Assembly (NCBI GenBank): GCA_000830175.1
Contig: JQIS01000009.1
Location: 260,994 to 324,993, forward strand
DNA: 64,000 nucleotides
Origin: Sulfurovum sp. FS08-3
Lineage (GTDB): Bacteria; Campylobacterota; Campylobacteria; Campylobacterales; Sulfurovaceae
Direction of reading: 5' to 3'
Shown here piece by piece: positions 37,382-46,330 of this stretch. Positions within the stretch are counted from its first letter, which is position 1. Each line of letters begins with the position of its first letter. The notes beneath the pieces were generated by a model. The model was not told the origin of the DNA. It did not search any database and saw only the letters and a list, made by a program, of their open reading frames with translations. Both the position numbers and the translations under genes were made by a program.

Positions 37382-38301
37382 TCTAATCCTTTCAAAATAA
37401 GTAACGCATCTTTGTAGATAGGCTCATCAATAAACCCATACCGCTCATCCATAAAACCATGCTCCCCCTGCTCTGAGTTTGCCTCAAATGCCTCTTTGAT
37501 ATCTTTGGCTCTTGCTATTTGCTCCTCATCAACCCCAAAGATGCGATTGGCAATCTCCACTTGAAGCGGTCCCATACAGGCTTTGGATTGGTAGCCCATC
37601 ATCTTCTCACGCTTACACCACGCTTCAAAGAGTTGCGTGTTTTGATACTCTTGAAACATAAACGAAGTCCCTCGCAACCCCACGCTGTGACAATCAATCA
37701 AAAACTTTGAGAGGATATAATCAATCGTAGGATTGCCCATTTGCACCAGCGATTGCGGTAACCCCAAAGAGTTGAGCAAATCCAAAATCCCAATATTTGC
37801 CGTAGTCAATCGCTCATCTATCCGTAACGATTGCAAATTATTAAACGCCTCTTTGGTCTCCATGGAGATATGCAACTCTTTATCTTTTGCTAGTAGCCCC
37901 AACGCCTCTTGTACCTCCTTTTGGGTTTTGATTTTGGATACCCGTATCGCATCAAAAGCAAAATCGTTCAAAAACGCTATCTCTTCACGCCCACCCTCAT
38001 CGAGCGGATTGGTTCGCACCACCAAAAAGCTATTGGAGGCTTCCATATGTGAGAGAAAAAAGGCAATATTCACCAACGCCTCCCTCTTGCGACTCGGCGC
38101 AATGGCATCTTCAAGATTAAGCGTAATCATATCAGCTTCAAGCCTATCCAATCTATTTAAATGTTTGAGTCTTAGAGGATTGAGCATCATATTGCTACGA
38201 TATTGCCCCCTGCTGTAGGAAGCTTTACGTTTGTTTCCAAATTGTGCAATTTTTTCATCAATAGAGAGCTTCTCTATCGCTTCTAGGTTTGGGAATATCA
38301 T
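37378..38301 (-). CDS. HpcH/HpaI aldolase or citrate lyase beta-like protein
   Basis: I use ATG 38301; the open frame upstream runs into the neighbouring gene and lacks a start signal. The 307-residue protein shows RSNMMLNPLRLKHLNRLDRLEAD and LNLEDAIAP, which match the CitE/malyl-CoA lyase fold. The metal-binding Glu/Asp pair is likely in NLEDA and the later ETKEAF. These enzymes cleave or form 3-hydroxyacyl-CoA or 2-keto acids. No citrate lyase partner genes are present, so it is a stand-alone CitE-like protein. Confidence 0.8.
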   Translation of the reverse strand: MIFPNLEAIEKLSIDEKIAQFGNKRKASYSRGQYRSNMMLNPLRLKHLNRLDRLEADMITLNLEDAIAPSRKREALVNIAFFLSHMEASNSFLVVRTNPLDEGGREEIAFLNDFAFDAIRVSKIKTQKEVQEALGLLAKDKELHISMETKEAFNNLQSLRIDERLTTANIGILDLLNSLGLPQSLVQMGNPTIDYILSKFLIDCHSVGLRGTSFMFQEYQNTQLFEAWCKREKMMGYQSKACMGPLQVEIANRIFGVDEEQIARAKDIKEAFEANSEQGEHGFMDERYGFIDEPIYKDALLILKGLE

Positions 38302-38326
38302 TTTGGTTTGGTCTCCTTTTTGTTGT

Positions 38327-39265
38327 TTATATTTCTTGATATACTGCAATGGGGTCAATAATAATTTCATTATCAAGTTTGCCAATAAAAAGTTCTTCCA
38401 TTTTTGAAAATTCAAAGATAGCATCAACAAGTGCTTCTTTCATACTTTTATAAGTTTTTTCTTTTTTTTCAATATCTTTTTTTTCTTTTTGATGTTGTGT
38501 TATGATTCCAAAAATAACAAAATCTTTTTCTGGAAACCTTGAATACTTTTTAATCAATAAAGACTCTTCTTCTCTTAAATGATTTCTATTTAAATTTGCA
38601 CTAAAAACTTTTTCTTTTTGGCTCTCAGGTAATGTGATTCGTAATTCAAATTGGTTTTTATAACCAAAATCTAACATACACTTCAAACTCTCTAAAAATT
38701 TAGGTTCACGATAAAAGTTTTTATCTTTTGCATATTGTTTAATGTTGGATATTTTCTTTAAGTCATTTTTTGCTTTTTGTTGATCTTGAGTGTTAAGTTT
38801 AGGAATCAATGCTTCTAATGCTTGTTTCCTTTCTAAACCATTTAAATAAGCAAATGATTCACCTATTTCATTAAATTTTTCTAAAATATCTTTAATGGTT
38901 TCAATATCATTAAATAACATCTTACCTGTCACCTTAATAAAATTATATTCTTCAATTTTTTCTATTTCTTCATTAAAATTTATAGAATCTATAGACAGCA
39001 CTCTATTTTCTTCAAATAATTTCTTTTCAAATAATTTATATGCATTGTCATATAAAACCTTTTTTTCAACAGTTGAAGTTTCTTTGCTTATAATATCAGC
39101 AAACATTCTTCCACTGCCTTTTTCAGCTTTTTGTTTTTCCATTTCTTCATTTATTTTAGATGAAGAGTTTGTTATATGTTCAGTAAGTCCTTCAAAAATT
39201 TGTGAAGAGATAGAATACATTTTATATTCATCAAGATATATAAAAGATTTAATTTTTTGATTCAT
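38327..39265 (-). CDS. DUF6414-like protein next to a restriction-like nuclease
   Basis: The 312-residue soluble protein begins QKIKSFIYLDEYKMYSISSQ, then FEGLTEHITN, a start I associate with DUF6414 proteins (inference from memory). The body is helical and rich in Lys and Glu with no transmembrane segment or recognisable catalytic motif. Its start overlaps the nuclease gene by four bases (ATGA), a strong sign of coupled function. The segment is visibly more AT-rich than flanking genes. It is a candidate defence accessory or sensor, not an assigned function. Confidence 0.7.
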   Translation of the reverse strand: MNQKIKSFIYLDEYKMYSISSQIFEGLTEHITNSSSKINEEMEKQKAEKGSGRMFADIISKETSTVEKKVLYDNAYKLFEKKLFEENRVLSIDSINFNEEIEKIEEYNFIKVTGKMLFNDIETIKDILEKFNEIGESFAYLNGLERKQALEALIPKLNTQDQQKAKNDLKKISNIKQYAKDKNFYREPKFLESLKCMLDFGYKNQFELRITLPESQKEKVFSANLNRNHLREEESLLIKKYSRFPEKDFVIFGIITQHQKEKKDIEKKEKTYKSMKEALVDAIFEFSKMEELFIGKLDNEIIIDPIAVYQEI

Positions 39266-39843
39266 GAGCGTTTTCTCCTTATGTAATCTTCAAGATATTC
39301 TTTTCTAATCTCTTCAGGAGATTTGACTAATTCACTTTTCCATTTTTGCATTGAATTTGGAAAATATCTTTTAGCGATTATAATACCTTTATTTTTATTA
39401 AGTAAACAGGATTCAATTTTTCGTCTATCAAATATTTGATATTCACCTATCCTTTTATTGCCGATAAAACTACTTAACTTATCAGATAGTCCTGAACTTG
39501 CTATTGTAGAATAAAATCCAATAAAGCCATGGCAATTATAAGCTTCTACTCTATCAATTATATTAATCTCATCATCAATTCCAACTGATTTTCCTTTTCC
39601 TGAATTAGAATGTGCATAATGTTTACAGCTAACTAGCCAACGAATTTTTGTATTATTACTTATGCCTATACGCATTTCTTCAACAAGGATATCTAGTCCA
39701 CCATCTTGTCCACGATTTGGCTCCGAAATAACTTTATAACCCAAAAAATCAAGAAAATCTCTACTAAAAAACTCAAAATCATCTTGTTCTCCTGTTTTTG
39801 AAGAATTAGCAGGGTGAATTTCTTTAAAATCTATAATAGCCAT
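39262..39843 (-). CDS. Mrr-like (type IV) restriction endonuclease
   Basis: The 193-residue protein carries a PD-(D/E)XK core: FFSRDFLDFLGYKV, then GQDGGLDILV (active Asp), then the KIRWLVSCKHYAHS strand with the lysine. This is the Mrr/RE_Mrr type, which cuts modified or foreign DNA. There is no methyltransferase beside it, which fits modification-dependent (type IV) action. It overlaps the DUF6414-like gene by four bases, and a MazF-like gene lies just upstream. The target is unknown. Confidence 0.82.
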   Translation of the reverse strand: MAIIDFKEIHPANSSKTGEQDDFEFFSRDFLDFLGYKVISEPNRGQDGGLDILVEEMRIGISNNTKIRWLVSCKHYAHSNSGKGKSVGIDDEINIIDRVEAYNCHGFIGFYSTIASSGLSDKLSSFIGNKRIGEYQIFDRRKIESCLLNKNKGIIIAKRYFPNSMQKWKSELVKSPEEIRKEYLEDYIRRKRS

Positions 39844-39844
39844 T

Positions 39845-40174
39845 TTATTCTACCTTCTCATTATGCAAAAAGCCACAATACCTATTCAAAACATCTTTTA
39901 AAATTTCATTTTTAATAGTAGCTATTTTTTTCGTTAATAAATTTTTTTGGAGTGTACACGTTTTATCAACTATAAGGTAACTTTGTTTTTTAAACTCTCC
40001 TTCTTTTAAAAAATTATTGGTAAATGTAAAAGCATTTTGATTTTGTGTATTTGTTGTAAAAGGGATATAGATAACATCACCAAAAGAGTTTTGTTTAATA
40101 ATTAAAATAGGTCGTAATTTATAATTTTCACCACTGGTAAAATAGATTTTTGCCAAATAAATATCCCCTACCAT
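39845..40174 (-). CDS. MazF/PemK-like endoribonuclease toxin
   Basis: The 109-residue protein begins VGDIYLAKIYFTSGENYKLRPILII, the PemK/MazF N-terminal strand and loop with the conserved RP. The later VIYIPFTTN and LRTL-like region also fit. MazF proteins cut mRNA. It overlaps the 73-residue gene at 40168-40389 by seven bases, which is the expected antitoxin position upstream. Confidence 0.78.
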   Translation of the reverse strand: MVGDIYLAKIYFTSGENYKLRPILIIKQNSFGDVIYIPFTTNTQNQNAFTFTNNFLKEGEFKKQSYLIVDKTCTLQKNLLTKKIATIKNEILKDVLNRYCGFLHNEKVE

Positions 40175-40389
40175 TTGGAGTAATCCTCACTATCTTCTAT
40201 CGGCGTAGAGAGATCAACTTTTGAGATATACTCCAGCTCCTCTTCATTCCAAAAATCATACTCTTGAGGAGTTTGATTATCCTTAAATGAAATCACTTTG
40301 GATACCTGCACACTATCTTTTAGATTCTCCAAAAACCACAAAAGCTTATCCGCAACACCATCATCAACCTTTATTTGAAATGTTTGCAT
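40168..40389 (-). CDS. Putative antitoxin of the MazF-like toxin
   Basis: The 73-residue acidic protein (rich in D and E) lies directly upstream of the MazF-like gene with a seven-base overlap. It has QTFQIKVDDGVADKLLWFLEN at the start and an acidic C-terminal half (WNEEELEYIS), a form common in antitoxins that occupy the toxin's RNA site. I do not recognise a named DNA-binding fold. The assignment is mostly from context. Confidence 0.6.
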   Translation of the reverse strand: MQTFQIKVDDGVADKLLWFLENLKDSVQVSKVISFKDNQTPQEYDFWNEEELEYISKVDLSTPIEDSEDYSKW

Positions 40390-40475
40390 TGTTTACTATC
40401 CTTATTGTATTAAATGATTATATTCAAATTGATTGTTTGATTTATCTATCCAATAGACAACGCTATCAAAGTAAA

Positions 40476-40727
40476 TCAATTTTCACGATAACTATCCAAC
40501 TCTTCCCACACTTTATCGTGTGATACTAAGTTTGCTTTGCCCTCCAACACATCTTGATAGACTTGATGAAGCATTTTTTTATCTTTTTCAAACCCTTTTT
40601 TGTCCCGTTTTAGCTCATTGTTGATGGCTTTGCGGATAAAATCGGATACTGTAATATTAAGTGATTGTGATACATTTTGCACTTTTGAAAACATATCATC
40701 ATCAATGGTAATGTGTGTTTGATGCAT
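40476..40727 (-). CDS. Ribbon-helix-helix (CopG-like) antitoxin, apparently orphan
   Basis: The 83-residue protein begins HQTHITIDDDMFSKVQNVSQ then SLNITVSDFIRKAINNELK, the ribbon-helix-helix pattern of CopG/ParD antitoxins. The C-terminal tail is charged. Toxin genes of this kind normally follow; the next 85 bases downstream contain no complete toxin, only short fragments. It is either an orphan, or the toxin has been lost. Confidence 0.65.
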   Translation of the reverse strand: MHQTHITIDDDMFSKVQNVSQSLNITVSDFIRKAINNELKRDKKGFEKDKKMLHQVYQDVLEGKANLVSHDKVWEELDSYREN

Positions 40728-40777
40728 CGCTTATCCTTTTGAATCTATTTAATATATTATATCCAAAAATTATTCCG

Positions 40778-41485
40778 TTAGATGCGTGCCATAAAGGTGA
40801 CGAAATTTGCCCATTGGAAGATGGTATCTATCTCTCTAAAACCCGCCTCTTTGCACATTTTGATATTCTCTTCGATGCTAAAAGGCACAAGTACATTCTC
40901 CAATGCCTCTCGCTTTTGGGCTATCTCGTACTCACTGTAGCCTTGGGCTTTTTTGTAGTCGTAGTAAACATCAATGATCTCTTTATCGAGGCGTTTGTTG
41001 TCAAAAATCACCTTTTCACAAAAGAAAAAAACCCCCTCATCGTTGAGATTGTGGGCTATCTTTTGCACCAATTTCAAACGCTCAATGGGGCGGATAAACT
41101 GCAAGGTATAGTTGGCGACGACTATATCCTCACGCTCATAGGGGTAGGTTAAAATATCCCCTTCTTCGATGCTAATATCGGCTCCAAAGGCTTGAATTTT
41201 GCGTTTGGCTCGTTCATTCATGGCCGCTGAATTGTCAATGCCTTTGAGGTGCATTTTGGTTTGCGTTCTATTGTGAAGCATCAAGAGAAACTTTGCCGTA
41301 GAACTACCCAAATCAAGCACTTTAAGCCCCTCTTTTTGGCGTTTGCAAATAAGGTCGATGATTAAAGCACTGTTGGCATCGTAAAAAGGAATGGAGCGAC
41401 TAAGCATATCGTCAAATACCGAAGCCACCGACTCATCAAATTCAAATTTTTTTTCTATTTTTTTGGTAAATACGTCATCTTTCAC
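40778..41485 (-). CDS. cmoA: Carboxy-SAM synthase CmoA
   Basis: The 235-residue protein matches Cmo[20 protein letters not shown] at the N-terminus, [15 protein letters not shown] as the SAM loop, and [11 protein letters not shown]. CmoA makes carboxy-SAM from prephenate and SAM; CmoB then uses it to modify U34 in tRNA. The gene overlaps ribF by 11 bases. Confidence 0.92.
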   Translation of the reverse strand: MKDDVFTKKIEKKFEFDESVASVFDDMLSRSIPFYDANSALIIDLICKRQKEGLKVLDLGSSTAKFLLMLHNRTQTKMHLKGIDNSAAMNERAKRKIQAFGADISIEEGDILTYPYEREDIVVANYTLQFIRPIERLKLVQKIAHNLNDEGVFFFCEKVIFDNKRLDKEIIDVYYDYKKAQGYSEYEIAQKREALENVLVPFSIEENIKMCKEAGFREIDTIFQWANFVTFMARI

Positions 41486-42287
41486 GGTGAATCTTTTTGG
41501 CTATTTCTATATCTTTTAAAATTTGGAGTTTGAGTTTGGTCAAATCCTCAAAGGTTTGATTGGGGCGGATAAACTTCAACCACTGCAATGTGATGTGAGG
41601 ATTTTTGAGTGCGATGGTTTTGTCGATAATGTGCGTCTCAATGGCAAAAGCTTTATCGCTAGAGACCCTATGGCCGATGAAACTAATGCTCTCATACCAT
41701 ACACCATTGACCAATGCACGGGTGGCGTAAACTCCCTCTTTGGGATTGTGATAATCCAATGCGACAATATTAATCGTCGAAACCAACGCTTTAGTGCCTA
41801 TTCCTTGCCCTTTGATAGCATACCCCATCATCTCATAGGGTCGCCCCAATAGTTCGTTGGCTCTATCGATGTGACCTTGGGCAATCAAACCTTTGATGGT
41901 GCTAGAGTGAATCGAAACCCCTTGATGCTTCATCTCTTTGATGATTATCACTTCACCTACAAACAGCTCTTGTAGCGTCCTAGCATTACCGCTTTTTTGG
42001 TAGCCAAACTCAAAATCATACCCTATAATGATGCGTTGAAGCTTTGGAAAATCCTCTTTGAGCATGGCTATAAACTCTTGGGGTGTTTGCGATGAAAGCC
42101 TATCAAAATGATAGACAAAAAGGGGTTTGTTGATATAAAAACTTCTGCGATACCCCCTCGTAAGCGTAGCCAAACCACGCTCAATCACAATCACGCCATC
42201 GCTTAGAGAGATGAGTCTTTGATGGGCTAGATGTACACCATCAAAAGAGCCTATGGAAACCGATTGAATGGTTGAGTCACTGTTCAC
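41475..42287 (-). CDS. ribF: Bifunctional riboflavin kinase / FAD synthetase
   Basis: The 270-residue protein has the FAD-synthetase part at the N-terminus ([16 protein letters not shown] with the GSFDGVH nucleotidyltransferase motif) and a riboflavin kinase part later ([28 protein letters not shown]). It converts riboflavin to FMN and FAD. It is coupled to cmoA downstream and to the cytochrome gene upstream by short overlaps. Confidence 0.93.
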   Translation of the reverse strand: MNSDSTIQSVSIGSFDGVHLAHQRLISLSDGVIVIERGLATLTRGYRRSFYINKPLFVYHFDRLSSQTPQEFIAMLKEDFPKLQRIIIGYDFEFGYQKSGNARTLQELFVGEVIIIKEMKHQGVSIHSSTIKGLIAQGHIDRANELLGRPYEMMGYAIKGQGIGTKALVSTINIVALDYHNPKEGVYATRALVNGVWYESISFIGHRVSSDKAFAIETHIIDKTIALKNPHITLQWLKFIRPNQTFEDLTKLKLQILKDIEIAKKIHRER

Positions 42288-42640
42288 GAAGAGCCATCTC
42301 CTGCGTTGCTATCGTAGTGCAACTCATAACTATTTTTGGGTTTGAGGGTTGTGAGAGTAGAGAGATACTCCGCCATGGCGTTTGTCTCTTGTGGGTTTAA
42401 GGCTTTGGCAAACGATACCATAATGGCTCCATTGGGTGTTTTGGTAATGCCTTGCTGCAACTCTTGGAAGCGTTTGATAAGATACTCTTTGGGAAGACCT
42501 TGAAGTTTGGGCGTAGCTCCCATCCCCTCTCCATAAACACCGTGGCAACTGTTGCATCCGTTTTGCATATAGAGTATCGACATATCTTTGGGGTAGAGGC
42601 AAGAGAGCATCAAGATAGATGCAGTGAGAATAAATTTCAT
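42284..42640 (-). CDS. Class I cytochrome c
   Basis: The 118-residue protein has a signal peptide, one haem motif CNSCHG (about residues 29-34) and a distal Met candidate in GAIMVSFAKALN. The GEGMGATPKLQGLP stretch is usual in small cytochromes of the c553/c555 type. It would carry electrons in the periplasm. Its end overlaps ribF by four bases, an odd pairing of a periplasmic carrier with a cytoplasmic flavin enzyme. Confidence 0.9.
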   Translation of the reverse strand: MKFILTASILMLSCLYPKDMSILYMQNGCNSCHGVYGEGMGATPKLQGLPKEYLIKRFQELQQGITKTPNGAIMVSFAKALNPQETNAMAEYLSTLTTLKPKNSYELHYDSNAGDGSS

Positions 42641-42771
42641 ACTAAATTACTCTTTTTTGAGCGGATAATAACATAAAAATAATTAATATTTTATATAGTA
42701 GTTCATGTTGTGGTATTTTTTAATTAATGTTACGCAAAAATATACCCACACAGCGGGAGAGTGGCAAGGTT

Positions 42772-42792
42772 TTACGCACTTTGAGTGCGTAA
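42772..42792 (+). terminator. Perfect nine-base hairpin with T-tract
   Basis: TTACGCACT and AGTGCGTAA flank the loop TTG, with GGTTAGTTTTT after it on the plus strand. The nearest genes (cytochrome c and the GH9 gene) both read on the minus strand, so a terminator role for the GH9 transcript would need the reverse reading, which has no T-run. It could instead be a protein-binding palindrome. Confidence 0.45.
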
Positions 42793-42854
42793 GGTTAGTT
42801 TTTAAAAATAGAAAAGCGATTTCTCATTCCGTGCTACAATATGGAATGTTGCTA

Positions 42855-45800
42855 CTATTGACCCATGGCTATAAGCTGGGCGAGTGCGGCACTCAAACCT
42901 GCGTTGTAGTCGGTGGCTACTTCGTTGGATATGTAGTTGGTGCGTTCATCTTTGTAGTCGTAATCGTTGGTACTTAGAGGTCCACCTACCAAAGCACCCA
43001 CTAAAATATGCGTGTTGATAGTGGGTGAATCGATGGAGTGCGTTAATGATTCGTGCGAGGCTCTGTGGTGAGGATTGATGGGGTAGTTGCTCCCAAAGCC
43101 AATAAGGTAGCTAAAATTAAGCGGATTGTCTCCCAAAATATAATCAATTTGAGATTGTGCAAAGGCTAAATAGTCTCTTTTTTTGCTCTCATCGCTCAAC
43201 AACGAGGCGTATTTGGCCGCAACAAAGGCTTGTGTCGAGGCGTAGCGTAAAGACCCCCATTGACTAATCACCCTTAGGCCCGCAGGTGAAGCAGGGACGC
43301 TATCTATCCAATGCTCAATGTGTTGTTCCATAGCGTTGCGGTATTGGCTCTCTTGTGTGATTTGTGCCAAAAGCAAATAGACTCCTGTGGTGACATTATC
43401 CCAGCTATGTACCCACCCCACGGGGGATTTATTGACAATAAAACGTTTGGCATCGTCAAGATAACTTTGTTCGTGCGTGGCTTGATAGAGCCAAATAGCT
43501 CCCCATGCGATTTGATCTTTGTTGTCATCAAAGAGTTGATAAAAAGGCGAAGCATCACGGTAGGCGTTGTCGCTAGGATAGGTTTTGGCAAAAGCGTAAA
43601 TCTCTTTGGCTTTGAGCAGCAACCCATTGGCAAACTCACTATCACTCTCCCTAAAGAGCATATACCCCGAAGCCAATGCCGCTGCCATCGAACCGCTTAC
43701 CGCTGCACAACCTCCTTGAGTGGCGTTGCAGATAGAGGTGGGGCGAGGCATGGTGAGATCTTGCGGTGGTCCCCAAAAGCCATGATCGGCGTTGCCGTTG
43801 CCTACTTGATAATAGACTCTATCGTCACTAGCATCACCTTGTTTGCCCTCATCGTAGCTACGAGCGAGGTAATCCAAAGCGTATTTGACTTGTTTGTGGG
43901 CGTAATCCAAATCGCTATAGGTGTGAGCATTCTCTATCATACTCCAATTGAGCATGGTTGCACTGTAGCTCATGGGTAGGTTAAATTTGACATGGTCTCC
44001 CGCATCAAACCAACCACCATCCAAATCAACCCCCACATCGCTCCCATCGCCACTGGCTATTGGTTTTCGCCACACTGCACGCTTAAAAGGTCCCGATGCT
44101 CTTTGAGCCTCATAGAAGCTCATGGATAAATCAAGGGCTTGGATATATTTGGAGTTATCCAACGCAACACTTTGAGGCAGGGCTTTGACAATGAGATCAA
44201 AGAAGAGTTTTTGGGTTGCACTTCCTTTGGAGAGGGTTGCTTCGAGTCTAATGGCTTTATCTCCCTCATTGTATGCGGGACGCTTGATACCTCCAGAACT
44301 CAAAAGCGTTTGGGTATCGGAGCTGCTCCACACGATACTTGATCCGTTTTTGCCCAGTACGGGAAGATAGAGATTGGAGGTGATGTTTGTAGCCACACTA
44401 TTGAGTGCCTTGATACTCTCAAACGTAACCATTTGGGCATCTTCTATTACGCTTTGCTCATCGTTTAAGGTATTGTTGGGTTGCGTTGGGGGATTGGTGG
44501 GGGAATCACTAACAACACCCTCCTCCAAAGCAGCACAATAGCCAATCGTCACCGAGTCGTACGCTTTGACCACACGGTTAAATTCAACTCCTTTGGCTTG
44601 GATTGTAAGCGTGGTTGGGTCTTGTGTGTAGGTGGCATTCCACAAATCATTGACTTTACCTTGAGCTTCAAACGCTACGCTCCAAAGCTTATCGGTAGGG
44701 CTTTGATTGGTAATGGTAACATCACTACAATAACCGCTACCCCACTGCGATTGAATCTTTTGAGACACTTGCAAATGCTCACTGCTGTAGGATGTGGCTA
44801 CGTTACTAGAGGGTGTGCTAGATGAAGTAGAGGCACTATTGGCACAATATCCAAAGCTTACAATCCCCTTAGCGCCTACAGCACGATTGAACTCCACACC
44901 CCATGCATTGAGCCGTTGCGTAGTGCTATCAAAAGTATAATGAGCATTCCATAAGGTATAAATATCCCCTTTGACATCAAGTGTCACATTCCACAGTTTG
45001 GGTTGCGTTTGGGGGTTGTAAATCTCTACCTCTTCACAAAAGCCACTGTTCCACTCGCTTGTGCGTTTGATTTTGACTACTAAATCGCCATTGGTTGCTG
45101 TTGCAAGAGTAGAGTCGGTTGAGCTTGATGGTGCAACGGTTTGGTTTTGCAAAGCATCCACAAGCTCTTGAAACTCACCGTTGTTTTCCAAAAGGCTTAA
45201 GAGTTTTTGAGGCGTGAGCGTACTATCAATACCAGATAGAGCCAAGAGTGCTTGAATGGTTTGAGGATTGGTATAGCCGTAGGGAGCTAGGATTTTGGCT
45301 ACGATTTGATACTCCAGTGAGCTATTGTTTTCCAACAAAACCTCAATATCCTTTTGGCATCTTTTAAGCTCTAGTGTAAGTTGCGTGGAGAGACTATCAA
45401 TCATTAATGAATGCTCAATCAAGCTCTCTTGAAGATTGGAGGGTTCAATTTGGGCTATTTGAGTAGCGATACTCTTCTCCAAAAGTGCAAAAACCTCATC
45501 GCTAATCTCTTGATTTTGACAAAGCTCATCCACACTAAGGGAGGTTTTGGATTGTAGCGTTTTGGCTATTTCGATGTAGCTTTGGGTTGTATCAAGGGCG
45601 TTTTGTCGTATCAATTTGGCTTTTTGATGGATTTGCATAGCGACGCTAAAGAGTTCTCTATCTCCCTTGCTGAGTGCCTCTATGGGGTCTAGTGTCAAAC
45701 GTTCATGGGAGAGATTGTAGGCATAAGCCACGTTTTGTTTGGCATCTTCTGGTGTGCTACCTAGCTCCACCATGGTAGCAATAAGGGTTGTAATGGGGGT

Positions 45801-46178
45801 AATATGAAGCGTACCATTTCCATCTACAGTAGCTTTGAGCTTTTGATCAAAAGAGGTTTTGGTGCGTATATCAAAGCCTCCAAAGGCAACAACCAAAGCC
45901 TTATGATTGAGATAGTTGGCGTGTGTTAGGGTTGTTTGGTCTAAAACCAACGTATATAAACCCTCATCATCGCTTAGAGCCAAAGGCTCACCGTTGCTCA
46001 ACTCTCCATCCAAATCGAGATCCAAAAAGACTCTAGCTCCGCTAATCTCACCATCGACTACTCTGCCTTTGAGAGTGATGGTGTCGCTATTTGGCGTATT
46101 GTTTTGCGTGGCACCGCCGCCACCTCCACCGCACGAAAGCAATAGTAACGAAAAGAGTAAACCAAAAAAAAGAGGCAT
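42855..46178 (-). CDS. GH9 endoglucanase lipoprotein with CBM2-like domains
   Basis: The 1107-residue protein has a lipoprotein signal (LLLLSC then a run of glycine). Next come a repeat-type domain (GRVVDGEISGARVFLDLDLD), a long helical region, two carbohydrate-binding modules of CBM2 type (each with cysteines near its ends: SGFCEEVEIYN...SFGYCA, then SGYCSDVTITN...TIGYCA), an Ig-like domain and a GH9 catalytic domain. GH9 motifs are complete: GGWFDAGDHVKF (base), NPHHRAS and NEVATDYNAG (acid). It should cut cellulose-type glucans at the cell surface. Such an enzyme is unexpected in this phylum. No other cellulase genes are near. Confidence 0.93.
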   Translation of the reverse strand: MPLFFGLLFSLLLLSCGGGGGGATQNNTPNSDTITLKGRVVDGEISGARVFLDLDLDGELSNGEPLALSDDEGLYTLVLDQTTLTHANYLNHKALVVAFGGFDIRTKTSFDQKLKATVDGNGTLHITPITTLIATMVELGSTPEDAKQNVAYAYNLSHERLTLDPIEALSKGDRELFSVAMQIHQKAKLIRQNALDTTQSYIEIAKTLQSKTSLSVDELCQNQEISDEVFALLEKSIATQIAQIEPSNLQESLIEHSLMIDSLSTQLTLELKRCQKDIEVLLENNSSLEYQIVAKILAPYGYTNPQTIQALLALSGIDSTLTPQKLLSLLENNGEFQELVDALQNQTVAPSSSTDSTLATATNGDLVVKIKRTSEWNSGFCEEVEIYNPQTQPKLWNVTLDVKGDIYTLWNAHYTFDSTTQRLNAWGVEFNRAVGAKGIVSFGYCANSASTSSSTPSSNVATSYSSEHLQVSQKIQSQWGSGYCSDVTITNQSPTDKLWSVAFEAQGKVNDLWNATYTQDPTTLTIQAKGVEFNRVVKAYDSVTIGYCAALEEGVVSDSPTNPPTQPNNTLNDEQSVIEDAQMVTFESIKALNSVATNITSNLYLPVLGKNGSSIVWSSSDTQTLLSSGGIKRPAYNEGDKAIRLEATLSKGSATQKLFFDLIVKALPQSVALDNSKYIQALDLSMSFYEAQRASGPFKRAVWRKPIASGDGSDVGVDLDGGWFDAGDHVKFNLPMSYSATMLNWSMIENAHTYSDLDYAHKQVKYALDYLARSYDEGKQGDASDDRVYYQVGNGNADHGFWGPPQDLTMPRPTSICNATQGGCAAVSGSMAAALASGYMLFRESDSEFANGLLLKAKEIYAFAKTYPSDNAYRDASPFYQLFDDNKDQIAWGAIWLYQATHEQSYLDDAKRFIVNKSPVGWVHSWDNVTTGVYLLLAQITQESQYRNAMEQHIEHWIDSVPASPAGLRVISQWGSLRYASTQAFVAAKYASLLSDESKKRDYLAFAQSQIDYILGDNPLNFSYLIGFGSNYPINPHHRASHESLTHSIDSPTINTHILVGALVGGPLSTNDYDYKDERTNYISNEVATDYNAGLSAALAQLIAMGQ

Positions 46179-46289
46179 GAAAGATTCCTTGAAAAATAAA
46201 TTTATGATTATACACTCCTTGGGCTTTAGAAGTAATGGATTGTGTGCTTTTGCAAAGTTAATTTTAAGATAACTCCCCGTCTAATATGC

Positions 46290-46295
46290 TATAAT
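46290..46295 (+). promoter_or_regulatory. -10 element for argB
   Basis: GCTATAAT gives an exact TATAAT 36 bases before the TTG start of argB. Confidence 0.55.
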
Positions 46296-46330
46296 TAAAT
46301 AGATATTTTATCTTATTTAAGGAAGCATAA

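Noticed and set aside
40390-40475. A toxin gene following the RHH antitoxin
   Set aside because: Only short fragments such as FDSVVYWIDKSNN are readable, too short to call a toxin.
42705-42977. Plus-strand 90-residue reading at the end of the GH9 gene
   Set aside because: It lies mostly antisense to the GH9 3' end and has no ribosome binding site; the hairpin lies within it.
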